Assembly: GCA_006386115.1 (NCBI GenBank)
Contig: VFIW01000153.1
Span: forward strand, 1-64,000
DNA from: Globisporangium splendens
Lineage: Eukaryota > Oomycota > Peronosporomycetes > Pythiales > Pythiaceae
DNA: 64,000 nt
Reading direction: 5' to 3'
The translations under genes were made by a program, and so were the position numbers. The notes below the pieces were generated by a model that saw only the letters and a list, made by a program, of their open reading frames with translations, made no database searches and was not told the origin of the DNA. Each line of letters opens with the position of its first letter. Position 1 is the stretch's first letter. Shown here one piece after another: positions 32,611-41,393 of the stretch.

Positions 32611-33970
32611 GATCCGCTGATCCGCTTGGAAGGTAAGGCTTCAGTCTACCCACATAAAATGTAGGGTGTAGACGCATGCGTGTAGGTATGTCTAGCGTAT
32701 AGGCATCACCATTGCATTTCAACACCTTGAACGGTCCAATGAACCTTGGCAGAAGCTTCGAGCTTCCCAAGTTGGACACTGCATGTTCAGGCAGATTTGC
32801 CGCACTAAGCAATACAAGATCATTGATCTTATAAACTTGCTTGTTCTTCCTTCCGCTCTTATCTGCTTGTTCTTTTTGCAGATCCTGAGCCTTCGCGATT
32901 GCGTCTCGAACAAACCTCACAACGGCTTGTCTCCTCACAACAAAGTCATCGACTTGCTGTTCCTCACGACTTGTTAGGTCGTTGAGGGGTTTCATCGAGT
33001 CAAAATTGGCTTTTAACTCGGCAACAGCATTCAGGTCATACGACGACTGCGGCTTGTTTCCATGAGCCGTAGTCCCTCCCCCACTTAAGGTAGAGACCTC
33101 ACCCATTATGGAAGCAGGCACTCGAGGATGAATGCCATAGTTCACATAGAATGGAGAGTGACCCGTCGAGACATGCGTGGAGTTGTTCAACGCAAACTCG
33201 GCAAGAGGGAGAAACTCACTCCACTCTTTGAAAGACGTCGCATAACTGCGCAACACGTCTTCAAGGACACGATTCACTCGCTCTGTTTGACCATCCGTTT
33301 CAGGATGTGCCGCTGTTGACATGGACAACTTGGTGTCCAGAAGTCCGAACAGTGCACGCCAAAACTTGGACGTAAACCGAGTGTCACGGTCAGACACGAT
33401 CTCAACGGGCAGGCCATGCAGACGGAATACGACGTCTACAAAGACCTTGGCCGTCATTTCTGGCTGAGATCTTGTCCGAAACCGGCGCAGATGGACCTCT
33501 TTGCTGAATCGGTCCACAACACAAGGATGCCATTGCGTCCGTGTTTGTCACGCGGAAGTCCGATATGAAATCCCTACTCAGACTTCCAACTGTCCGATGG
33601 ACAGCCAATGACCGAAGTGGTGCCTGAGTGGAACCAGAAGGTTTCACTCGTTGGCAGATCTCGCAAGTCCTCACATACTTGCGCACCCCTTGTACATGTG
33701 TGGCCAGTAGTCCCGGGAAAGACTGAGAAACGTTTTCTCACGTCCGAGATGGCCACCCGAAGGACTGTCATGGTACTCGTACCAAGAGTCGATGACGCAG
33801 ACCTTCGTCGTTGGGAACAACAACCCTTGCTGTATCCCCTTGTTCAACCGCGTAGTACAACAACCCATTGTGTACTCGGAAGCGGTGAACTCGCGACCTT
33901 GTGCGCGACGGCAAGACCTTGCAGTGCTTTGTCCGAAGGGTCCTTGAAATACTTCAACAAGTCCTGACAT
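31886..33970 (-). pseudogene. Gypsy pol, integrase with C-terminal chromodomain
   Basis: Three frames are needed. 33970-33671 carries the first half of the HHCC zinc module (HDSPSGGHLGREKT, DYWP); 33686-33402 carries TCEICQRVKPS; 33517-31886 is the long one. It has IVSDRDTRFTSKFW and HPETDGQTERVNR (catalytic Asp and Glu), FALNNSTHVSTGHSPF, the GPY-type module LLPRFIGPFKV and LHPTFYVGRLKPYLP, a 200-residue hydrophilic linker, and a chromodomain (HFYRVRWRGYPPSSDTWEP) at the very end. Chromodomains direct such integrases to modified histones. The linker and chromodomain are overlapped on the other strand by a long ORF. Confidence 0.8.
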
Positions 33971-34502
33971 GTTTCGTCAGACTTGTACCCTTCGATAATG
34001 TCTTCTCGCACTGTAGTCGTGCTTGCACCACGATCGCTTGAACATCTTCACAGAGTCGACACGCTCCGTCCGTGTCTTCACTCTTGGTCTTCGGATCGTA
34101 ATCCGGACGTCTTGACAGCGCATCGGCTAAGATGTTCGTCTTGCCTGGCTTGTAGTGTACAACAAAGTTGTACTCTGCAAAGAAGGAGAACCATCTCGCC
34201 ATTCTTTGCGACAAATGAGGAGTCTTCACTGCCGTACGCAGCGACGCATGATCTGTGTAGATCGCAAAGCGCTCCTCTCCAAGCAGGTAGACACGGAACT
34301 TGACCAAAGAATACTTCATCGCAAGAAGTTCTTTGTCATGAACTGGGTAGTTCCGTTCTGCGGGTCGGAGTTGTCGTGATTGATACGACACAACTCGCTC
34401 ATGACCCTCATCATCGTGTTGCATCAATGCGCAACCGATGGCATAATCGCTTGCATCGCAAACCACATGAAAAGGCTTGTCGTGGTTTGCAATTGCCAGC
34501 AC
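33954..34502 (-). pseudogene. Gypsy pol, RNase H part
   Basis: Displaced in frame from the RT. FHVVCDASDYAIGCAL holds the first catalytic Asp, NYPVHDKELLAMKYSL the Glu and AIYTDHASLR the second Asp; NILADALSRRPD follows, the usual end of Ty3/Gypsy RNase H. It ends at another frameshift near 33960, before the integrase zinc module. Confidence 0.8.
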
Positions 34503-36595
34503 GGGAGCTTCTCGCAGACTCCTCTTACTTCGGCAAACGCTGCTTGGTGGTCACTGGACCACTCCCACTCAATGTCCTTCTTCAGGAGCTGTGTGAGGGG
34601 TTGCACCAACGCTGCATAATTGCGCGTGTACTTGTGCAAGTAATTGGCCAAACCCAACCATTGTCTCAGCTGTTTGACGTTCTGAGGCACAGGCCAATCG
34701 TCAATAGCTTTGACCTTCTCCGGATCAACTCGAACGCCATGCTTTCCCACAAAGCAGCCGAGAACGGGGATCTCTGGTGCAAAGAATATGCACTTCTTCA
34801 GGTTAGCGTAGAGCTTGTTCTCTCGCATGACCTGAAAGACTTGACGGAGATGGTCAAGATGAACATCAACGTCAGACTTTTCACCCGTGGTTTTACTATG
34901 AACGAAAATATCGTCAAAGTAACTCGGTGCAAACCCTCTCAATGGACGAAGTAAATTCGTGACCATCCTATTGAAAGTCGCAGGAGCGTTCTTCAAACCC
35001 TGTGGCATCACTAACCATTCCCACAGCATACCACTCGGGGTACTCACTGCGGTTAGTGGTACATCGTCTTCGCGCATTCGAATCTGATAGAACCCATCTT
35101 TCAGATCGATAGCACTGAAGACAGTACTGCCAACCATTCCATCAAGGATCATGTCCTTGCGTGGAACCGGAGTTTGGGCTGGAATGGTAGCGTCGTTCAG
35201 CTTGTTGAAAGCGTGAACGATGCGCCAACCACCAGTTGCCTTCTTCACACAGAAGGTTGGGCTACAATGTGGAGACTTGCTCTCTCGCACATGCCCAGCT
35301 TTAGCGCGTTGCGCAAAGAACTCGTCGATCGCAACGACTTGTTCTCTTGGCAACGGCCACTGCCGTGTGATGCAGTACTTCGTGCCAGGAAGTATGTCAA
35401 TCTCATGACGAACGCCTCTATCGAATGGCAGTTCGTCCGGCACCTTGTCTGGGAATATGTCCTCATATTCCTTGACAAGTTCATACACGGGGTTCGTTTT
35501 GAGAGCGTCCCATGACTGCTCCTCGAACCTTTCCTTCCGTGTCTTCTCATCGAACACTTCCGCAGTGTTGATGACATCGTCGGCAACTTCATCGACGATC
35601 GCACAAATTTGCGAAATTTCGCCTTTCGCTAGGCTACGCTTCAGCGTCTTCTTGCTCATCCACGGCAAGGAAATCAACTCTTCGACTGAGCTTGGAGGAT
35701 TTTCGACTTCAATGTGACGCATTACGTTGCTGTCACCATCTTCATTGTAGACCAATACGTTCACGTATTCACTCGAAGTGACTCTTGCTTGGACACTTCC
35801 TTCGTCACCTTGACTTGTACCTTGATCAGGGGCACACGTTGCGCTTGCAACAATTGACGATAATTTCTTCTTTTTCTTGGTCGTCTTGTCTCGGGATGGC
35901 TCTTCGGCTCTTTTCCCATTCATTTCTTCCACGCACATCGCCTCATCCATGGGGTCGATGGCAAAGGAGACAGTCTTTTTCTGGCGCCTGACTGCTCCAC
36001 CTCCAGTAGTCTTCTTCAAGATGGGTGCCGCTCGTGAACATGGGGGGCCATCGCACACCGCAATATCACGAGGGTCATCCGGGATCTCTTCCACAGATGT
36101 GTACACCCATACCACTTCATCCGTTGTCACACAGCTCAAGTCAGCATCGTGTGACTTGTCAACGGAGATCTTCATCTTCATCCAGTCAATGCTAGGTTGA
36201 TAACGCTTCAACCATGGCATGCCCAGAATCAGATCAAACTTGTCATCGAGGTCGAGTAAAATGAACTCGTCTTCACCTCGGAAATCTTCACACTTCATTG
36301 CCAAGCGCACCACGCGCTTTGGCATCTTCACAGTTGACCCGTTGGCCAACCGGATAACCATCGTCTTGTCTTCATTCGCATCAGGCACGAAGACACCATG
36401 CCTGACGATCACTTCACTTCGAACAAAGTTGTTCGACGCGCCAGTGTCAACCAAAGCACGTAGAGGCGTTGCAATACCGTCTACATGAACTTTGAGAACG
36501 ATCAAACTTGACGTCTGACTGACACTGTTCTCCCTCGTGGAAACTGCATGTGCATCATGCACATTGGGGCCAGAGTCCTGTGTTTCCACAAACAC
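34424..36595 (-). CDS. Gypsy pol, protease and reverse transcriptase part
   Basis: A 723-codon frame with no ATG at its start, consistent with expression by frameshift from gag. ALVDTGASNNFV is the aspartic protease active site. RT shows CSPTFCVKKATGGWR, FSAIDLKDGFYQIRM, MPQGLKNAPATFNRM, and YFDDIFVHS, where Phe replaces the usual Val of the YVDD box. LRQWLGLANYLHKY marks the RT-RNase H connection. A frameshift near 34490 cuts it before RNase H. Confidence 0.8.
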   Translation of the reverse strand: MFVETQDSGPNVHDAHAVSTRENSVSQTSSLIVLKVHVDGIATPLRALVDTGASNNFVRSEVIVRHGVFVPDANEDKTMVIRLANGSTVKMPKRVVRLAMKCEDFRGEDEFILLDLDDKFDLILGMPWLKRYQPSIDWMKMKISVDKSHDADLSCVTTDEVVWVYTSVEEIPDDPRDIAVCDGPPCSRAAPILKKTTGGGAVRRQKKTVSFAIDPMDEAMCVEEMNGKRAEEPSRDKTTKKKKKLSSIVASATCAPDQGTSQGDEGSVQARVTSSEYVNVLVYNEDGDSNVMRHIEVENPPSSVEELISLPWMSKKTLKRSLAKGEISQICAIVDEVADDVINTAEVFDEKTRKERFEEQSWDALKTNPVYELVKEYEDIFPDKVPDELPFDRGVRHEIDILPGTKYCITRQWPLPREQVVAIDEFFAQRAKAGHVRESKSPHCSPTFCVKKATGGWRIVHAFNKLNDATIPAQTPVPRKDMILDGMVGSTVFSAIDLKDGFYQIRMREDDVPLTAVSTPSGMLWEWLVMPQGLKNAPATFNRMVTNLLRPLRGFAPSYFDDIFVHSKTTGEKSDVDVHLDHLRQVFQVMRENKLYANLKKCIFFAPEIPVLGCFVGKHGVRVDPEKVKAIDDWPVPQNVKQLRQWLGLANYLHKYTRNYAALVQPLTQLLKKDIEWEWSSDHQAAFAEVRGVCEKLPCWQLQTTTSLFMWFAMQAIMPSVAH

Positions 36596-36630
36596 AGTCC
36601 TCTTTTCGAGCCCAGTAGGAGGCCCCGCCC

Positions 36631-37728
36631 CTACTGGTCGTTCCCGTTTTTTGAACGTTGGGAACGATCGAACCCACGGCCGCGACCGTAGTTGTTCGAG
36701 CGCGAACCCTGTGTCGTTTGCCGGTCAGGCAAGGACACTTTGCAGTTCCGAGCGAAGTGACCCGACTTCCCACAACGGAAACATTTTCCATCGTTGCGAG
36801 GACGTTCATTTCCAGGCGTGGAAATGTACGAGATGTCCATCGGCTCTGGGCCATCGTGCGCGACATTTGATTGCCGCATAGGTCTCGACGCAAACCCTTG
36901 GAACTTGGCTTGCTTGATGCTGAACTCTTCTTGCATCGCACGGCTGATGGCTTCGTCCAGCGTCTTGGGATACTCACGGAACAATTGGTTCCGGATTGGC
37001 CCGTCGTTCAGACCCGTCATGAACGTCACAACTTGCGTTGGAACATCAATCGGCTCGTCAACGATGCTTGAGACCAGGAAGCGCGCTCGTTGTGCATACG
37101 AATGCAGATCGAAACGGCCTTGGCGAAGCTTGAGGAACTCGGCACGCGCACGGAACTCGCTCTGCGGTGGTTCAAACGCTGCCTTGAGCTCCGCCTTGAA
37201 GTCTTCGTAGCTGTAGAAGCAGTTTGGATCCGACAAACGCTTCCCATAAGCCCAGCTCTTTGCACGACCCGCAAGGTTGGACATCGCGAACAACACTCGC
37301 TGCATTGGGTCTCGCAGTTGTCTTGCAGTGATAGCTGCATCCAACTCGACGAACCATCTCGAAAGAGGTTCGTTCTCTCCGCCACGATACGGAGAGACAT
37401 CCAGCTTCAGCGGCACCGTCCTGAAGGACGAAACAGGGGTTGCGACCTGCTTTCGAGATTCAATAATCTCGTGGTGCATGAAACTGACCGCGGCGTTCTT
37501 CTGGCCTTCAGGAGACGCCGATCGTAGCAGGCTGATTACAGCAGCCTCCCCGATGACGTTTCGCATCCGCTCCAGCGCCGACCACTCATAAGAAGACAAA
37601 TGAGGAAAATACTCATTCGTCAACTCGACAGTTTCCGGTACTGCTGGACCGAGTGGCACATCTACTCCTTCCATGTTCTCAGACACAGACGGAAGTAGGT
37701 CTTGGACAGGAATGCGCGAAGTGCTCAA
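36631..37728 (-). CDS. Gypsy gag
   Basis: A 365-codon open frame. Residues about 120-240 match the Ty3-type capsid (retrotransposon gag) region: WFVELDAAI, KSWAYGKRL, YEDFKAELKAAF, FLKLRQGRFDLHSYAQRA and FMTGLNDGPIRNQLF. CFRCGKSGHFARNC near the C-terminus is a CX2CX4HX4C nucleocapsid knuckle followed by an RG-rich tail. It builds the particle and binds RNA. It is the one Gypsy gene that looks intact. Pol begins 36 bases further on in another frame. Confidence 0.8.
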   Translation of the reverse strand: MSTSRIPVQDLLPSVSENMEGVDVPLGPAVPETVELTNEYFPHLSSYEWSALERMRNVIGEAAVISLLRSASPEGQKNAAVSFMHHEIIESRKQVATPVSSFRTVPLKLDVSPYRGGENEPLSRWFVELDAAITARQLRDPMQRVLFAMSNLAGRAKSWAYGKRLSDPNCFYSYEDFKAELKAAFEPPQSEFRARAEFLKLRQGRFDLHSYAQRARFLVSSIVDEPIDVPTQVVTFMTGLNDGPIRNQLFREYPKTLDEAISRAMQEEFSIKQAKFQGFASRPMRQSNVAHDGPEPMDISYISTPGNERPRNDGKCFRCGKSGHFARNCKVSLPDRQTTQGSRSNNYGRGRGFDRSQRSKNGNDQ

Positions 37729-37769
37729 AGCCGCGTCGTCAAACCTTTCTTGGCTTGGTCGCTGGAAGG

Positions 37770-37787
37770 ACCGCTCGAAGTGCTACC
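37770..37787 (-). promoter_or_regulatory. Gypsy primer-binding site
   Basis: Two bases inside the 5' LTR the plus strand ends in GAAGTGCTACCA, the form of a tRNA 3' end with CCA. Its complement, starting TGGTAGCAC, would pair with that tRNA. I cannot name the tRNA with certainty. Confidence 0.5.
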
Positions 37788-37789
37788 AG

Positions 37790-38440
37790 GTGTAATGGGG
37801 CGCTGTTCCAAACAGTCCCTTAAACACGGCACACACGCTTGTGCCAGAGGAAGCGTCTCCCGACTTGGAGGGAGAGAAGACGACTTGAGTACTTGAGGGT
37901 AAAATTGCAACTGAATTGAAATGCTTATGGTTCCTGTCGCTACTTGTAAATGAACCCCAAGGGATCCTACAGGTTTTATAACTAAAACCTAAACATGCAC
38001 AATAAAACCTATGAATCTGATATATAAAACCTTGGGTACACTGAGGTTGAACCCACGAGATCTTCGATAAACTTGAACTTGAAGTCCCGTGGAAAACTCC
38101 CTGCAAAGTGATTGGCTACAGCCACTCACTTTAGGTGGCAGACACACGTCGGTCTCATCACCAGTGCAGTTTCCCAAGTAGGAACCATCACTCAGTACTT
38201 GATTAGTACATGGATATCATCACTCTGTACTGATTAGTACATGTGAACAACATTCTGCACTGATCAGCACAGAGAGCGCTCGTGACGCCATGGGATGACG
38301 TCACATGTGCATGTGGGGACTGTCGTACTGTAATCCCTTTGTTATTTGTCTCTCCACAATGCACACTGAAGGTGGTGTGTGGCACACTAGATCTGGGAAC
38401 AGATCCACCTTCATGTAATGGCTAGGTATAGCCCATTACA
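37790..38440 (-). repeat. Gypsy 5' LTR (651 bp)
   Basis: Same ends as the left LTR. The first CRE octamer is changed to TGACGCCA here. It also provides ATG 38418, in frame with the disrupted gene downstream on the plus strand. Confidence 0.9.
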
Positions 38441-39794
38441 CCAGATCATCGAGTCTGTGTTCGAGTCTGAACGTGTTCAACATGCTGAATACGTCGATTG
38501 CGCCCAGCAAGCTGAAGAAGCGCAGTTCGACGAGATCGCAAAACACGCCGAAGAAGCGGAACGCTCGATCGTATCGAATTCGATTTTGCCCCCTGAGCTG
38601 TATCCAGTGCCTCTAGGTCGCAAGCAATTGAAAAAGCCTTCGACGGGAATCCGTGGAATGTGTTTTGATCAAAATGCGAGCGATTTGAAGAGCGCCAGTG
38701 CTGGCCAGTGGGCATTGATCGATCGATTCGGTGTTGTGATTCCAATTGTCAATCGACCACCACTGCCTATCAATCGACCATCAGCGTTGATAGCCACCAA
38801 CCGTTCATCATCGGTATCTACCAATGGATTGCCTCCTCCATCAACTAATCGTCATCGAGCTTCGCCATCTTCAAGTCAACCGAACAAACGACGCGCCGCT
38901 AATGCAATAAAACCGCAGATTTGACCTGAGTCAATGAAGGTCATGTATCCAGGATGGAATCAAGCGTTCCATGTCAAGAAGTTCAATCACCGCGAGATGG
39001 AGTCCAAGCACGGTCCGTTGCAGCGTACAAGGCGTCCATGGCTGGACGAGTATGACCCAAGAGCAAATGGATATCCATGGACCAGCGGCACGTTCAATGG
39101 TGAGGCGCTCATCCATCTGTACCACCCTGCCTATATTTATCACCACCTGCCAGAGGAGCGTGAGTGTGAAATGCACTATATTGATTTGTTTTTCCAGAAT
39201 CGATTCTTTTCGTCCAAGTCGAGACCAAGTGACTCAAGGTCTCCGAAGCCGATGTTACAAGCCTGGATCAACTTCGTCAAAGAGTATGTCACCAACCCTC
39301 TTGGCTACACAAAGAAGATCAAGACTGAGCGTGAGAAGTTTTACGCCAATACATCGGACGGTATCGCCATGGACATCCACCGCCTGTCAATCTCCGCCGG
39401 TCTCAACTGCACCGTTCCGAAGATGTACAAGTGTTTATCGTGCTACTCCGACTCGCCAAGATCTGAGTTCGTCGAAGTTCCCAACGATCCATCAACAATG
39501 ATCCGGCTCCATCAGATTCATAACAAGCTGATCAACCGATTGAACTTTTCGATGATCAAGAAGAGTGACGATACGAAAGCCGAGATGGCGCGATTCGAAC
39601 GCGTTGCAATCAAGCTTCAAATGGAGAACGCTGAGCTCCTCACAAATACGCCCCAGAATGACAACGAGCTGCAAACATTCAGGAACTGGCGTTCAGACCA
39701 TACCAAGGAAACCATTACACTTCAATCGCAATTGCGCCTCAGAAAATCACAAACTTATCATGAGATACCAAAGTACCACATGACTCATTTGTAA
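38441..39794 (+). pseudogene. 3' part of the split gene, with an in-frame TGA
   Basis: After the right LTR and the second CCAGA copy the reading frame of 30580-30808 resumes without shift. It runs to TGA 38922-38924, then continues in the same frame from ATG 38934 to 39794. The part after the stop aligns with the unknown protein of 28482-29942: FNHREMESKHG, WLDEYDPRANGY, HYIDLFFQNRFF, AWINFVKEY, and VPKMYKCLSCYS with its CxxC. Its C-terminal 60 residues differ from the paralogue and overlap the end of the Fanzor element. The right LTR also supplies an ATG (38418) in frame with the first part. Two breaks make it a pseudogene. Confidence 0.7.
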
Positions 39795-41255
39795 TCTTCT
39801 GTTTTTTGTTTCGGGTCGATGCTCCAAGCGGACTTAAAGTACCTGACGACCTCGGAGTAGCCATCTCCGGGCACCCAAACTCGAGAGTCCGGGTGAGTAA
39901 GTGTTCGTTCTTGAGATAGATGTTCCGAGCAGCGTTCACATCGCGATCCATTGTCAAATCACAGCTTGAGCAATGGAAGACTTTCTCTCGTGTGATGTTG
40001 TGGTTCTCCCACAACGAGAGCATGTCTTCGTGGTGTAATGTTCTTCGCACTCGACCATCTTCCCGCCAGATCGCTTCACCTTGTACTCCAACATCATCTT
40101 GAACTTGTAGTGAGACCACGTCAGCATTGCTCTCGATGTCTTACTTGAGATTCTTTTTTGCTTGGATGTCATGTCGGATGTTTTGAATGATGGAAGCAGG
40201 ACTTCTTTGTAGTTCTTTGAAAGCCAGCTTGACACCTTCTGATGCATGTCCGCAATCATTGCTTTCACTCGTTGGAACATCTTGAACACCCTCTTGTTCA
40301 TGCGGTATCGCTTTCGCTTCGAAGCCTCCTTGGTCTTTCTTGAAATCGCTCTATCGATCGTGAGACATCTTCGAAAGATCTCTTCATTCGTGTCATCGAC
40401 ACCCAGTGTTAGTCCTTCAGGATCATACATCGTGATGAAGCTGCGAACGCCTGGATCAATCGCGCACGCCCGACTGGAAGACGTTTGCTCGAACTCTTTC
40501 ACGCGAGGAATGCAGAGGTAGAACTTTTCATATCGCGTTCGTTGGAGACGGACAGCAAATTCACGCTCAGGAAGCTCTTCCTTGATCTTAATTCCTTCGG
40601 TTTTCGAGAAGCCAAAGTATCTGGGAAAGAATCGCACGACTCCATCGCTTGACTTGATATCTCTCGAACGAAGCTCGATCGACGATGAGTTGTGCTTCCT
40701 GGACTTGAATTTGAGCTCCGGGAACGATGTCTTCTTGTCTCTCTTCTTGAGAGCCTTGAACAACGCCATCGAAGACTTCAACGCCTTGGTGTAATCGCGA
40801 AAGGTTGAGTCCATTACTCCTTCTGGAACTTCCAAATGATACTCAGGGAGGTAATTTGCCAGCGAGTGTTTTTGTGAGATCGGACGATATTTCGCAGTCA
40901 GCTCGGATGCCTTCAGCTTGCGGCAGTCTTCACGAGAGCACTCGACGAGCTTGTTGTAGATCGCTCGATGAGTTCCAAACATCTTGTTGAGTAGTTTCGC
41001 TTGAAGGTTGGTTGGATACAGTCGTACTTTCAACATGCTGTTTGGAGTCTTCTCGGAGTCGACTGTAGTAGGAGATGATGACTGACTGGCGGTCTTTGCT
41101 GCTGGTGTCTCGATTGCACTATTGAGCGTGAACCACGATTTGCCCTTGAGTCTCTTCGAGAGTACGGGAGAAGACTTGTCTTGATCCGACGGCAACCATA
41201 TCTCCTTGGCGCGCGCCCCTACCAGCCACTCCCACCAATCGGGAACGTCTTTCAT
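39739..41255 (-). pseudogene. Fanzor/IS607 TnpB-like RNA-guided nuclease, one frameshift
   Basis: ATG 41255 opens a 433-codon frame with the short N-terminal IWLPS segment seen in eukaryotic and viral IS607-type TnpB proteins, then the wedge/REC start MLKVRLYPTNLQAKLLNKMF (residue 74). ACAIDPGVRSF gives the RuvC-I Asp (D267). The place where bacterial TnpB keeps its RuvC-II Glu reads LLPSFKTSDM here; Glu residues in VECEEHYTTKTCSRCG (about 402-405) may substitute, as reported for Fanzors. After the first CxxC the frame is lost at a C run (40008-40010, plus strand). The other frame continues FHCSSCDLTMDRDVNAARNI, supplying the second CxxC and the RuvC-III Asp. All catalytic parts survive apart from one missing base. 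A guide RNA would be expected just beyond the gene's 3' end, at 39740-39900. Confidence 0.8.
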
Positions 41256-41393
41256 CGAGAGACGAAATCAAAGAATGAATGATGTCAAGTCTTGTTGGAA
41301 GTGTTCAATGAGTGGGTTTTATATTAAACCTCATCATCATTCGAGAGAGAGAGAGAGAAGGTAATTCTATTGAACTTATGATCTACATACAGT

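Larger units (their letters stand above)
30809..38440 (-). mobile_element. Ty3/Gypsy chromovirus
   Basis: Two LTRs of about 650 bp, a tRNA-type primer-binding site, gag with zinc knuckle, then protease, RT, RNase H, and integrase ending in a chromodomain, all on the minus strand. The target duplication is CCAGA (30804-30808 and 38441-38445), so this is a precise insertion into a gene. Pol is broken in at least four places. A 389-codon frame runs antisense near the 3' end. The LTRs look very similar, with a few short insertions and deletions. Confidence 0.92.
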
